DNA of 64,000 nt from Karalla daura (Eukaryota; Chordata; Actinopteri; Chaetodontiformes; Leiognathidae): positions 7,433,603 to 7,497,602 of the forward strand of contig CM055211.1 in the NCBI GenBank assembly GCA_029224185.1, written 5' to 3'. Below are positions 13,401 through 27,738 of this stretch, one piece after another. The position numbers were made by a program, and so were the translations under genes. The notes beneath the pieces are model-generated. The model ran no database searches. It worked only from the letters and a program-made list of their open reading frames with translations, and was not told where the DNA came from. Position 1 is the first letter of the stretch, and each line of letters opens with the position of its first letter.

Positions 13401-16400
13401 AGGAAGGTGCAGCTACTGTGTGTTGGCAGCCACAGAGACCAGACTCCGGTTGTACGAGTCCTGGGAAACATAACATGAGCAAGAGAGAGAGCGAGGCAGA
13501 CGCCCGCCTCATAATCACACAATCTCACATTCCTCCAAACGCAGAGGCTCCGGATAAGTTCAAATCCTCGCCACATCACTGTGCAACCGAGCGAGAGAAC
13601 AACAGCCACCCCGACTTCATCCATATATGGCGGCTGCAGCTGGAGGCCGGGCTGAGACGGGCTTCACGTGCTTCTCACCAGCTCAGACGGATAAAAGAGC
13701 AGGAATCTCTGCAAAGGAGCCCTGCGGCACGGTCCTGCTCAGACAGGGCCGCGTAAAGCTGCATCACCATCACTTTCCCTATCTGTGCATCTCCTCCGCA
13801 GCAGAGGCACCGGAGCGGTGAAATTCCTCGCTGGAGATGTGAAACGATGAGTCATGCTCTCTTATATCTGTCCACAGGCTTCACAGCCAAACGCACACGA
13901 GGTCCGTGCCAACATCGAAAACCGACAGCGTCTGTAAAAGTCTGGACTGTCTGCTTCTCTGCAATAAAAGCAACAACATGCAACTGCTACTTGTAGGTGT
14001 TTCCATCAGAGACTGTTGAACCTCAAAGTCTGTTCCTCTTTGCAATTCCAAAACTAGCCTTATTAGATATCTTAATTAGATTTGTGTGAATCAAACACTC
14101 TGAGTGTTTCCATCACATTTTTGCCATAAAATCCAACAAGTCTGAAAAACCGCATCATGAGAACCTAACAATGTTCAAGCAATACATCGGAGCATTTTTA
14201 GAGTGATACTTTTAGAAGTCATGGAAACCTAATGACTTCTGTGCAAAGTGTGGAGCAGACCATAGAGAAAAGACTCGACAGAGGGTCAGGGCAGGCCGAG
14301 GCTTTTAAAACAGGGGGCTTATAATCTCTCAGAGTCACAAGGGACGTCTGGGAAGCCACTGAGCTAGAACAGGGAGCCACCGGGGCCGGGGGGCCAGGCG
14401 AGGGGGGGGGGCGGGAGCAGAGAGAGGAGCTGAGGCCGGACGCTGCTGCTTTATCCACGCTGCACAGGTCACGAGGCTCAGGTGAGCGCCTCTCGCTCCT
14501 CAGCCAGAGCGAGGATCAGCCAGAGCTTTAATGAGTTCAACAAAAGTGCTGCTCAAGTGCTCGGCCGGGTTTATATGGAAATGGAGAGCGTGGAGTATCA
14601 AAGCAGCCCGGTCCACTGGGCTGAATCATCGTATAATGAGTAAACGTTGTGCACTCGAAGCGGGACGGTGATGAACTGTTCCCGCTATGCTTGCTCTCTG
14701 GGAACAGGCTGGAACAGGCTCCCTCTGATAACCCAGAGGAACGAGACGGCTCACGCTCTACCACATCTGCATTCTGCCTCTGCAGCCACGTAAACAAGCT
14801 ATGAAATCTCAGATGCTCACGGACGAGATAAGCTCCGACAGGTTTTTTTTCCGATTTCTCGCTCATTCCTGTCTGCGTGTAATGAAGAACCGTGCACAGA
14901 TGAGCTGCTCCTCACCCCCCCCCCCCCCCCCCCCCCCCCACTCTGACCTACTGATCTCTGCCGCCCTGCCTCAGACCCGCTGATGGGAGAGAGTCCATGT
15001 TTGCCACTGTGCATAAATCATCCCATTGGCTCCGATAAATAAAGCTGCCATTGGTCCAACCACACTCAAAATTCCTCCAGCACTCCTCCTGCCCACACAA
15101 GAGCCACTGCCGCGGCGATGGCAGCGTGCCTGAGAAAGTAAATTCTTCACTTTCCAAACGGGGGCCAAATAAGGACTGAAGCTCAAACAGCCCCTTCGGA
15201 GGGATTTATACATCGGCTGGGTTTCTGTTTTACTTGGAGGGCTAATAAATCCGCCGAGCGCTGCGACGGGGCAGAGCGTGTTCTCCCTCCCGCTCTGACA
15301 TTTTGACATAATGTCGAGTGTGTAACGTGCCATGTTCGCCTGGGTGGCAGGTCCACGGTTAAATAACATCTGATGTAGAGAGGAGTTAAATCAAGACGCG
15401 TTTCACCACTAAACTGCCATCTATCACTTGTAATGGAGTCAATGCTTAGAGCCCGTGATCCAACATCCTTTAAACCTGGGGGAATTCGCTCTGTAAACAC
15501 GTTATTTTATCCACGGGTCTCGGCTACTTTGCCGATCTCTAAATTTGGATCGAAACTGTACGAAACACAGGTTCGTGACCCGTTCCTTCAGAGGCTCTTG
15601 CAACCAAACAGGATGGGAGGACGCTGGTGTGTACACGTTAAGTCTAAATAGTTGTTTTTCTGCAAAGTAGCCACGCAGCTGTTTCCACTAGCGTCCGTCC
15701 ACACCCGGCCGTTCAGCACAAACAAGGTCTCCCGCGGCCTGAGACGAGCCGGGGACGCTCGGAGGACAAAAGAAGCTTTGAAGCTCTGGAGGCTCTAGAA
15801 GCTCTGGAGGCTCTGGAGGCTCTAGAGGCTCGCTGACGTGATGCTGACCATGCAGCTTCTTCCCGGTCGTGTCGGGAAGCGTCCGCTATCTAAATCTTGT
15901 GGATAACACGAGATCTTTTTGCACATGAGGAAAGAATCACGACCACATGGTTAACACGCCATAAATAAGCATAAAAACGGTCCGACAGGCACAAGCGTTC
16001 GCCTCTGCCCTAAATGGTCGGGACAAAGCCGGCCACAACATACAGGAGGTTATTTACAATGAGATTCATCATGGTGGATTTAGTGTCTGACTCCAACCAG
16101 CGAAGGCACTGACATGACTTCACCTCGAAAACCGACATGCCGATGTTGGGTTTGAGGCCCGGAGCAGCTTCATCGAGTGGACACGCTGCAGGCCAGAGCC
16201 CGTGGATCATGGAGGAAGCAGCTATTTGATCTGGGTCAGGCCGCAGAGGATGGCGAGCGGGCTCTGGCTTGGCTGCTCCAGCCCCTCGTACGGTTACAGA
16301 CGACAAAATACCCCATTAAACGAGGAAATGATGAATATCAGATGTGCAATTGTGGCTCACGTTGGACCCAGGTCGAATTCCTACAAATCCGAGAGCCCGA

Positions 16401-17560
16401 GCGCTGGAGCGTTTGTGCACGAGGGGCACGGCCGGGCGTCTTGGAGTCAGGTCATATAATCAGGGAGAGGTCGAGCCTCTGGCGCAGCACGGAAACCAAC
16501 GCTCACCTGATTTGCAATCTTGGCTTTTCTGCTTGTGGCAGCTGGTAATAAAAGACTGCGCCTCGCCACAGAAGCCAGAAGAAGAAAACAAGCATGTTTT
16601 CATCATCACTGCCGAGGACGGCGCTGACGGGCCTGTTCCCGACACCATGGCCCATCACTTCCTGTTTAATTAGCGGCGGTTACTGGCAACAGGAAGCTCT
16701 GCTCGCTCCACCACTAATAGCACGGCCGAGCGAGAAGAAAGACGCAGCGCGCAGCCAAAAACAACGCACAATAAAAATTGATTCACAAGATCCTCGAAAA
16801 TATTTGTCAGTGCTGCGGCCTCGCTTCACTCTCGGCTCTGGACTCTTCTTACGACTGTTAATCATGTTTGTGTGGACATTTGATTTCTAGCTAAACCTTC
16901 CTCGCCAGCATGTCACTGATTGACAGAAATAAGTTAGTGGGCAGCTGAGCCGCTTGTACTTGGGCCTCTGGTGTGGTTGCATGTTAAATACCATCCTCCA
17001 CGGTCACTAACAGTTTTATAACACTTCCTGGCACACAGACTGCAGCTGACGCAGCTCAGGATCTTGTAGTTTTAGTTCCAAACATCGCAGAGTACAAACG
17101 CGGAAAACAGACCTCTTATCTGCACAAACCTGCTACGGGAGCCTCTAAAAGTGCAAACTTGTCTCATTCTAAAGTTGATTTTCTGCAATTTATGGTGTTT
17201 TCTCTGTGCATTTCTCCCAAGGTTGCCATGGTTTCCCTCCTCCAATGTGTCAAAAGATGAACTGCCCTGAGGGGACCCGGCTATGTTATTAGACGGCCGG
17301 AGGAGACAGATAGTTCAAGAGGGACGGATGTGCAAGGACGCGGGGCGTTCTGTGAGCATCGCTCCTCGACTACATCCTCATGTTATTGGACACAGGGGGG
17401 ACATGAGTCCGGGCTCCTGTGGCAGGTTAAGAGCGTCTCTGGCCGAGCTGGAGAAAGTGGTCGTGCAGTTTGAAAAGTATTACACAGCGTCAGGTTGCAG
17501 GTTATGTAATGCCTTGACAACGAAGTTCAAAAACTGCTCGAGAAAGATGCGTCACAGCCT

Positions 17561-17591
<31 letters not shown>

Positions 17592-20500
17592 GGCTCGATT
17601 TCAGCCGCATTCCTCTCTGTTGTTTTGACTCTTTAGTGTGAGACAGGACACACCAGCCTGCGACCTCTTGACCGCTCCTGTTTAACAGCCGCCCCCCGTG
17701 TTGGCTCAGGGTCAGAGGTGAACGACCGCCATCATCCGTCTGCATCCTCAATCCGAGAAAAAAGTGTGAGAAAAGGAGCAGAGGGGAGCCAGGAGGCATC
17801 AAAGCCGGAGGAGGGAAGGAGACGATCCTGCCTGAGCAGATGCAGGTTCCGCTGAGAGAGAAAACACGTGTGTTGACCCGGCCGCTCCACAAATCGGCCG
17901 GCACTTGTGCCATGAGAGGTTCCCGAGCCCGACACTGACCTCCGGCCGTCCCGTTCCCATGGGAGCGGCTTTCCCGGGAAGCGTGCGCCGGATCAGCCTC
18001 CTCCAGCCACAGCATGCAGAGCCAAGCACTCTGACATCCAGAAAAAAAAAGGAAAAAAACAACGCACGCCGCTCCGGCTGTCCAGGCTGCACAGACTGCT
18101 CGTTTCTGCAGACTCACAGCGAGCCGGGCAGGAATGCAGCGAGCGGAGGGGACGGGAAGCGGCTGAGCGTGTGAAAACCTGCTGCAGACGTCTTACCTGC
18201 AACACCGATCGCTGCCTCCGGCTCTCACGCTCTCGCTCTGCTCTCCCCCTCTGCCTCGCTCCTACCCCTGCATCTCCCTGGCCTGAGGACCCCCCTCCGG
18301 GAGAGAAACGGGGCAAGAGAGGGAGAACCAAATAAAGACACTCTCCTCCTCCTCCTCCTCCTTCTCCTCCTCCTCCTCCCTCTCCTCCTCCTCCGCCCCT
18401 CCTCGCGCTCAAAACAACAGCAGTAATCCCGGACGCGTGCCAGAGAGCTACTGCACTCCGTCCTGTGCGTGTGTGTGTGTGTGTGTGTGTGCGTGAGGAT
18501 GTCTGTGCAGCCTCTGGACTGGACCAGGATACACTCTGTACACTGCTGGCTCTGCTTCCTCTCGTCAACTGCCAAGAAATTTTGAAACACGCTATATAAG
18601 GCCAAGAAAGTGGCTTGGGGCTCCTAAATGATTCCGGTACCCAAAACGAGAGAGAGCAAAAGCTGTCCGGGGGCAGACAGTAACTGTATCCCTCTGTATC
18701 CCTCCCTCTGCTAACCGGCTCTGTCTGTCTGTCCCCCCCCCTCTCTCTCTCCCTCTCTCCTCCCTCCTCTCCCTTCTAGACTTCTCTCTGTAGCTGTTGA
18801 CACATGCTTGACAGAGGGAGTGAGAGGGAGAGAGCAGACAGTAACTTTTCTGTTCTTGTTCCTGAGCCACACAAAATAAAAAGTTCAATTTCTATACGAT
18901 GGTGTTATTACATCCCACCTGTTTGTGCAGGATATTCCTGCTCCATGTTTATTGCTTTCACTTTGCTGTTATTGGCATTTAACATGTATGCGTTTGCAAG
19001 GGTTTGTATGTCAGGCTTAGCAGGCTTTTGGAGGTGGGCTTCGTACCCATTACCCCGGCGCCCCTCGCTGCAGCTCTGCAGGGGCAGGTCACGGCTAAAT
19101 CGTCCGGGGCAACTCCTCCGTGCCGGGCGTCCATTGCCAAGATTTTCTGTGGGAAATTAAACAATTAATCTCGGAGCTGGCGCAGACTGAGAGTCACGCA
19201 GCTGCACCGTTACCTGCTCCTCCCCGAGCAGAGACAGGGAGTGGACGGGACCTGCGACCCCGGGATCCGTCTCCCTCTAGAATACTTGGCAGGAAAATAT
19301 TTGCACGTCTCCCGTCGGGCTTTAAACACTCGGGCTGAACTCGGCTCTTGACCTCCAGACGAGGACTGAGGTAAATTGGGCCATCAGTCATCTGCTCGCA
19401 CCCGGTTATTAGACCGCCCGTACCGTACCCCCCCCCCCCCCCCCGACGCCGCCCTGTCACTGAAGGGCGTTGCCATGGCGACGGCGGCCACGGCCCCCTT
19501 TGATGTGACGTGACTGCGGCAGGGGAACAGACCTGCCTCTGTGGACGGGAACGAGGGGGCTCGGCTCTCCTCGACGTGTGTGTGTGTGTGTGTGTGCGCA
19601 CACGTGTGTGTCTCATCACTTTCTCACCCACCCCTCTCTCTCTCTCTCGCTCTCTCGCTCTTTTGCTTGTTCTACCTTTTTCACTTTCATGCTTGGATAG
19701 TCGCACTCTTTTCCATGCCAACATTCTTGAGCGCGCCTCATCCCTTCCTTCTATGCACGTCTTTGGTGCTGCTCTCTGCACTTTCTGCCTTGGGAAGATG
19801 TGGCCGATAAAAGGGGAGAACCTTAGAAGGAGAGAAATCTTGTGCAGGGGCAAGCTGAGACATTCGGGGTTCATCTGTGCTCTGCTGCAATCAAATAAAT
19901 GCAGAAAACGCCAGAAATAATCACGTTGAAGCGACAGATGTTGATCTGAGGCGTCCTGAGCAGATAATTAGCTGTCGAGCAGTCGAGCTCACCCAGCGAC
20001 TGTTCTCCAGCTTTTAGATCAGGAGAAACATTTGCTGAAGGGCGCCTTTCTCCTGTCTGGCTGCCTGCTTCTTGTAAGTATAATTTGAGAGGAAATGGTT
20101 TTATTGACTCAAAGCAGAGACAATCAAAGTCGATAGAGAAACAATGACATTCTCTAATTGCTCCAAGTGGATCAACATCGTGAAATGACATAACGCAGAA
20201 CAGATCTGGACCCCGACGCAGGGAACAACACAGCATCACAGCCTCCCTTTATCTTTCACTCGTATTGGTCTTCCCATTGATCACTTGACATGCAAGTTTT
20301 ACAGTAGGCGGTGGAACTGGGCTACACCTGCCTCCCCTGAAATATTGGCTGGGACTCTAATTAGAGGCCTCTCCCTGTTTTCACACATCCACATGTGTCA
20401 GGATGCAGATTAAAATGTCAAGAAGTCGGGATTAAAAAACACAGACCTCGAAACACTTGACCTCAAAGTTCTGCACTGGGGTGGGGTGGGGGGAGGCGCA

Positions 20501-23500
20501 GTCCGGCTTACAAGAGTCTGGAATGTGCACGAATCGACTCGCAGGACAAACAGACTCGGCTTTGAAGCGACTCGGTAGCAGCTGAGAAGATGCTGTGAGG
20601 CTCAGAGGCTCCTGCGATCAGAGCAGAGTGTGACGCAGCGCTCTTCCCTCTCCTCCGACGCTCGGCTGCGTCTTACGCAGGCAGCAGAGCCAGCTCAGGC
20701 TGACAGAGGGAGGATTTCGGGGCCACTAGAGATGAAACGGTTAGCGTCTGAGTCTCTTCACAGCGATGATATCCCCTGGATTTTTTTCTTTCTTGCATGA
20801 CAAAGAAACTGTTGAAACGTCTAAAAATAGCGCCAGGCTGCAAACTAAAACAGCGATGGAGACTCCGCTTTAACAGACACCAACAACAAAGCGTAGACGC
20901 ACCGAGAGGAACTTCTCTCTGCTGTCAAACGCATGCGGTGCTTAACAACTGATGTTGTTTTATTCTTGGACTGCGCCTGTGAGTCACTTCCCAGCCATCC
21001 TGTCTCACCCCTGGATCTGCGAACATCTACAACACCAGGAAGTGGGGAGAGCCAGATTACGAGAGCACTTTGTTCAGCTCCATCTGACGGCGGCGATAAG
21101 TAAACAAGCCGTGGGATCGTTAGAGAGAACGCTGCCAAGTGAAGAAAACATAGGACGAGAGGGGGGAACCTGCTGCAGGCCCTGACCTCTGACCTCAGGC
21201 CCAGAAAACGGGCCTGTGCAAAACCCAAAAAGCGGAACCAAGTTGTGCATCACAAGCCAAACTCACTGACAGCTGACATGAGGGTCAGGATCTGATAGAT
21301 GTACGTTGCATAACAACTGTGGATGTTCTCAGTCTGCACTGCAAGAAAGGGGAATCTAAAAACAAGATAAAAGCAATCAATCCGAGGCAAAAGGTGCTCA
21401 AAACAAAGGTGAAATAAGTCAAATTCCCAATTCCTAAAAACATTTTTTCATCTTGGTAAAAACCAAATACTTTTGGGAGAGGATTGTTCTAGCAGCAGCA
21501 TGTCGTACTTCACGAGAAGTGCAGAACTCCTGGGAAATCGAATTCCTGACCAATCACACAATAGCTCACGAGCACCGCAAGAAAACACAGTTCTGACCAG
21601 ATGACATGTGCAGAACAGGCTGCAGGAACTCCCAAACCAGGACTAGGAGACAAAACGACGATTACATGTCCTTTAGATGCTCTGACATGCAAACGGGGCC
21701 TGTGTGAAACCCTCTCTGCCCTCGTTGTTGTTTACAGCAGGAAAACTTCTGACTCGTCCCCTTCCCATCATTCCTCCCTGGCCCACGCCGTCCCCCTGCC
21801 AAACCTCGCCTGTGTCTTCCAACCCGCCGGCCCAGCGAACAGCGCAAACCGCTGCAGCGGCATTCCGGGAGGCTCCTCCAGGACATGGCAGGGATAAATC
21901 ACCAGGAATAATGAGGGCTTGTTTCCACGCAGGGTGAGGGAGAGCGGAGCGCCACGGAGCAGACGCAGCACGCTACCATGCTACGCTAACGGATCGGCGC
22001 CCGACCTTGAATGAGTGAAACCCTGGAACAGTGGGAAACACTCACACGGAGGCAGGTTGACACCTCCGTGACATAACGTACGCTCATGCATCAAACCGTG
22101 GTGGTTGTAGCGACTCTGGCTCTGATGCTTCACATGCACGATACACAGAAACAACAAAACTCAAACTCAAAAAAAAGCCCTAAAACCAGAAGCCCAGAGA
22201 TGCTGTTCCAGGCCTCAAAAGTGCTGGACTTGATTCCTGTATAAATCTGTGTTCCTGCCTTGGAGAACCTTGGAGAACGTCCTCCATAAATCCATCAGCG
22301 AGGCCGCAGCCTCAGACTCAGGTACGGAGGGAGAGCACCACAGTCTCCAGGCCGCGCAGTTATTTTCAGCCGCTTTAAAAGTTTAATGTCCTGACTACAC
22401 GTGGTTGCAGATTCTCTGAGCCGAGCTGAGAAAAAAGGAAACGCATCCCAACAAGAGGCCGAGCCTCTGATCCTCCTGAGCTGCTAGCAGATGGAAAAAT
22501 AGCTGCACCGTTACAACGCTGAGACATTCCTGGAGAGGCCTGCTCGCACTCCGCTCATGTTGTTGCTCTCTCTCCGCTCACCAACAGGGGTCAGTGTGTC
22601 ACCGAGTACTCACTCACATTCGGCTCAGGTCTCTGGACCTGCGACTGTCTCAGCCTCCAAACATCAGCATCACACAGGAAGCAATCGGCACGTCGTAAAC
22701 TCCAACCTTATTAACCACGTTCCAAAACAGATGAAGTGTATTGTCTCACATCATATGTTAAAAACATTCACCTCCATTAAAAGGGGAGGAGGAGGCTCCG
22801 TTAAATGGCCATAAAACCTAATCCTGGTTACAATACGCCTCTGAGAGCGGGAAGTTGTGGCGTCTTGGAATAATAAACACCCGGAATGAAATCAGCGCAG
22901 CCTGGTGGTTAAACTGCTGCTCTCCATGACGGATCAGTCTCAAGGTCGGCGTGGAGTCGCCTTCATCGCCTGGCGACGTCTAGCATCAGTGTTTACTCCC
23001 CAGAAGAGATCAGGGAATTCGTCTGGGGAGGGTGAGGAGACCCCACTCTCCTCCCGGACACACACACACACCTCCTTTTCCTCCTCCGGTGAAACAATCC
23101 CTGCTCAACATCTGCCCCCGCCAGAATGAATGACTCATGACTCTGGCCGTCCTGATTATTCCCCCAAATTGCCACCACAAATAGCTGTGCCTGGTTTTCA
23201 GAGGTATTTGGGAGATTTCTTTCCCCTGATGTTTTTGGGAACGCTTGTGCAGCTTGTGCTCCTACAGTGATCCTGGGGGGAGGAGGGAGGGGGGAGGGGG
23301 GAGCGGGGGTGGGCGGGAGGTGAGACTGGGGGCAGACTGGAGCACAGGGAGGAAGAAGAGTTTCAACATTTCATCCCAGCAGTCAGAGCTAAACCACTAA
23401 GAATAGCCTGGTTACGTTCAGGCCCTCCGCCCTTTCCCACCCCGCGCTGTCACTCATTCCTCCCTTTTCTTTCTCTCTCTCCCTGTGAATTCTTCTCTTT

Positions 23501-26500
23501 TCCACTGCAGATTGAGATCGAATGAGGCGAGGACTGCAGAATGTGTGATTCAGAGCGAGGAAACTCTGTTTCAAACATACTGCAGCTCGGGAACAACCCA
23601 GTAAAGCTAGAACACTTCAGTGGAGTCTCTGTATCCTTTAATGCAACGATCTTCAGATTAACACCCCAGCATAAGTAACATTAGGACATGAATGTCTTAC
23701 CTTCACTTCACATTTCTTATGGCAGGACAACCGGCATGCTGCAAGAGAAGAGACAGAGTCAGGTGTGCAGGTATTGATTAAGAGTTCACACAGTGATGAA
23801 AAGTTTACAGATGTGACATTGTTAGAGCGTCTGAAGCTGAAGTGCTCAGGTGTGGGAAACAACAGAGATGTTTGCCGTTTCCTCCTCAACCTGTCGGGAG
23901 ATGAAGCTGTGTTCAGCAGCAGGGTGTGAGATGATGTGAGTGAACTGCAACAAGGTCAGTGGTGGCTCAGCATCACGCTGTGGTGCTGCCCCCATGTGGC
24001 CGCACAGAGTAAACATCCGGCGCCCGGGCCGAGGTGTGAAAACGACACAGCGCTGGAGATAATAGACTGTGGGGTGGAAGTATGAATTAGAGCAGAGAGG
24101 CTCGACCTCCAGGTGTGCCCTGGTACGACCTTTGACCCCCCATAGACACACACCTGCTGTTAGACTCGGTGGTCCCCAGGTGTGTTTCTAACGAGTGGAG
24201 GCAGGTCCTGGGTGGTCTGAGGGGAAACCCCCCCCCCCCCAGCGTGATTAGACTCAACCTGCCTAATGGTGATAAATGCCATCATTTGCTAGTTCTGTGT
24301 GCGAGGTGCTGATTGGTGATTGTTTTGGAGACCGTATGTGTGAAGTGACTGTTTGTGTGGCCAGTTAGAGACACAGCTGTCAAAACTAATGCGTGAGAGT
24401 GAGAGTGACGTGTTGAAACCTTGTTTTGATAGAGCAAAGTGCTGCTTCTCGTCTCTCCCAGAATGAAAGCACGATCTGAGATTCCTGCAGGCTCGTGAAA
24501 AGTGCTGCAGATCCCAGAGTTATGTAAAAAAAAAACTGACTTTGCAAAGCATCTTGGAAACCTGGAGCTGCTCCACCAGGCACCAGAGGGAGTCATTATC
24601 ATCATGTGGTTTTACACACTGTTAATGAGCTCCACTTATCCACAGGAGGTGCGAGTCTACCCTCCACACGCCGCATAGTCATCTCCGAGCAGAACAAACA
24701 CGCAGGTAGAGGCTCTGGGAACCGGGCCCAGCACATCCAAAGTGTCTCTCTCTCAGTTTCTTTTTGTTTTTTCCTTCAGCTGAAGTTTTGGAGTTTTGGA
24801 AAAGAAGAAACTCTTTATTATTGTTGCATTATATTCGACTGAATGCAGGTCAGGCAGCTTTTGGAAGAATTCACAATAATTCGTGACGTCCTTCAGCCAG
24901 TGTTACCTGCTGGCCCCAGGCCGAGGCTGCAGCCTGACCTCCGTCCACGTCCAGATTACCCCCCGTCTGTTTGTTTCGCGTTTGTTTCGTGTGCACATGA
25001 AGCAGCTGGAAGACTTCAGGAGGCGTTCTCCCAGGCTTTTAGCGTGATGACTCTAAGCTGCGGCGTTTGGCGAGAGCAGCTTATGGACGTCTACTGTATT
25101 TTAACGCGGAGGATGAGCGAACAAAAGAGGGATGGAAGGGAGAGTAATTCTCCCACACTCCCCTTTGCACTCGCTCCCGTCTTTGTTTCCAACATCTCCC
25201 TCCCAATCCCTCCATACCCCAATTTCGCTCTCCCTTTATTCCGGCTGGCTCCGCACCCCCCTCCGCCCCTCACCCCTCTCTCCCTTTTCTCCCCTCTTAT
25301 CTAGGCTAATGCAGCAGCAGCGGCAGCAGCAGCCATGCTAATTTTAACAGCAAATCCTCAGCCAAAGCCCCGCGCAGGCCCCGCTCTCCTCCTGCCGCGC
25401 CGCTCGCTGTTTGTCAACTAAAAAGACGCTCTGTAGTTCAAAGTGAGAGAGAGGGAGGGAGGGAGAGACAGAACGTGTGGACGAGGGATGAAAAGAGAGA
25501 GAAGCCAGGCTGCCCGGGAGTCCTGCGATGCTAATTTCCCCTGGACTTTTTCTTGGAGGTACAATAAAACCTTTGGTGGGTCTAAATTTAGAATGGAAAA
25601 GCATGTGACTGAGGTGGAGGAAGATGGGGAGGGAGAGAGGGAGAGAGAGAGAGAGAGAGAGAGCATAAGTTCTGCTGAAATAAAAAAAAAGGTCAAACTG
25701 CACAGATGCAAAACGCATCTGGAGTGTGACAGGACGGGGGACTCTTGGTGCTGCAGTGAGCGAGCGTGCAGCAACTTCCTCTCTCTTCCAGACGCCCCAA
25801 AAAAAACGTTCAGTGATGCTGTTGCAGACACTGTCTCACCCTCCTGATGGGTGTGAGTGAGACGCCTCGGCAGAGAGTGAGACGGTGGGTGTGGACACTC
25901 ACCCTTGCAGATGAGGCCCTCCTTGGTGATGGCCTGCTTGCATATGTCACAGCTCTTGGCCTTCTTGAATGGCTTCAGTTTGAAGGTGTGCGTGTGGACG
26001 CCCTCCAGCTCGTCGGGCTGCAGGGGGGGAGAGAGAAGAAGAGGAAGGAAGAGCGATGAGGAGCGATGAAGAGCGGCGAAGAGCGAGACAGCCAATAGAA
26101 ACACATTTGTTATGCGGCAGTGATGGATTCGTCTGCGCGGGGGTGTGATCCCTGCGATAGTGTCGGGTGTCGGCCGACTGGGTCACTTTGCTGTAATGGA
26201 TGTTTTTCTTTCGTCTTTGACTCGTTTCTTGTGGGAAAATTCTTCATCCTGAAAGGTTAAAGAACAGTTTGTGTTCTCTCTGCGCAGATGAAACTACTGG
26301 AAAACACTGATTCTGCAATTTATGGAGCAAAATGATTCTCCGGTTCCTTCTATGCAGTATTCCACTTTACTTCTGTCATTCTAGTGATAAAATTATGATT
26401 GAAAACACAATTTATGTCCATGTAAAATAGCATGTGAGCTCATTCCCTCCAAAACATTAAGTTTTGCCATAAACTTATAACCTGAGTTTCATCAAAGTTG

Positions 26501-27703
26501 GAAAAGATGCTACGTGATCACACACTTTCATAACTGACATTATTACGTGTCACAATTTTGCATCCACAAACACACACACACACACACAGAGTGGCACAGC
26601 CCGCCCACCAGCAGTGGGTGTTTTTTTCTTTGAAGTTCTCTAATTAAATGACTAATTAATGAAGAAGAGAGAGAGCGAGAGAGAGAGAAGGAGGGGGGTA
26701 TGCCTCAGAGCAGCCAGCAACCTCAAAAACTCGAGGAATGATGTACGCCTGTGTGTGTGTGTGTGTGTGTTTCCTACTGTACTGTGTGCCTCTGTGTGTG
26801 TGTGCGTGTTTGGAGCAGCCTGAGGACACAACAGCTCTAGAAACCTGTACAGGGCAGAGCAGAGGCCTCAGATGAGGATGCAGATGAAGATGGTGATGCA
26901 TCCAAATGTGACTTTTTAATGTCATTTATTCCCAAAACTTTTCAGAACGCCGATTCTGACAAACTGTGACGTGCAGCTTCGGAGAAAGTTCTGGAGGTGG
27001 GTCAAGCAGGATTCCCCTCCGAGCACCTGACGTCTTCCCACTCCTCGAACGACATGTTTGGGCGTCATTCCTCCCCCTCCCGCCCCTCCCGCCTCTGCAG
27101 CCCCGCCATGATGTCATTTCCTCTGTGTGTTTTCGCAGCTGGGCCGGGCTCCGCCGGGCCGTAAATCTCTGCGCTCTTTATTGAAACCAGTACTTCACAG
27201 ACACCTCGTTCCAGCCGCCACCTCCCCGAGAGGATGAACCAACGCGAGCCGGGGGGAATAATTAACACCGATCCGCCCGGCCGCATCAATCACTGGCGTG
27301 GGACTACTTCAGCTGGAAGGGAAAGAAGATTGCTGTAAAAACGCCACAGCATCGATCCTCAAATAAAAGAACAATGAGGTTAAGATCCGCTGTCACAGGC
27401 CGGGGAGACGTAACTCAAGGCACGTTCTCTCCCGGCTGTCACGACCCTGGAGTGTCAAACACAAACTCTACTTCTGGTCCCTCTGCGTTGTCTCTGCAAA
27501 ACTCCTGATCACGCATGGACCAATGGGCCGCTCCTCTCACACTCTGCATCTCCTCCTGCTTCCATGACGTCAGTGACATTTACTACTTCTCCCTCTCTAC
27601 AAAGACGTCCAGGTGGGACGCAGCTCCCAGATCAAAGTTGTTCAATGCATCGTCGTCTTTGGGATCATTTTCTGCTCCTCTCTGGAGCTCCCTCCCTCCC
27701 TCT

Positions 27704-27738
<35 letters not shown>

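Larger units (their letters stand above)
11472..23700 (-). other. 12.2-kb tns1 intron without a supportable gene
   Basis: It contains microsatellites, a 25-base C-run, a short 9-bp minisatellite, two consensus CArG boxes and relics of short repeats or transposons. Many open frames exist on both strands, but they are low-complexity or lack recognisable domains. The largest (minus, 19194-19874) reads through GA and CA repeats. Confidence 0.55.

Noticed and set aside
14214..14240. 9-bp inverted repeat AGAAGTCAT / ATGACTTCT
   Set aside because: Short enough to occur by chance in 64 kb; it was not treated as a separate hairpin element.
19194..19874. 226-codon minus-strand open frame
   Set aside because: It runs through GA and CA repeats and a poly-C run (RERERER, THTHTH, GGGG stretches). 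No recognisable domain.
25418..26104. 228-codon minus-strand frame containing the C1 exon
   Set aside because: Only 25903-26017 is coding. The rest is intron read-through with TC-repeat translation.
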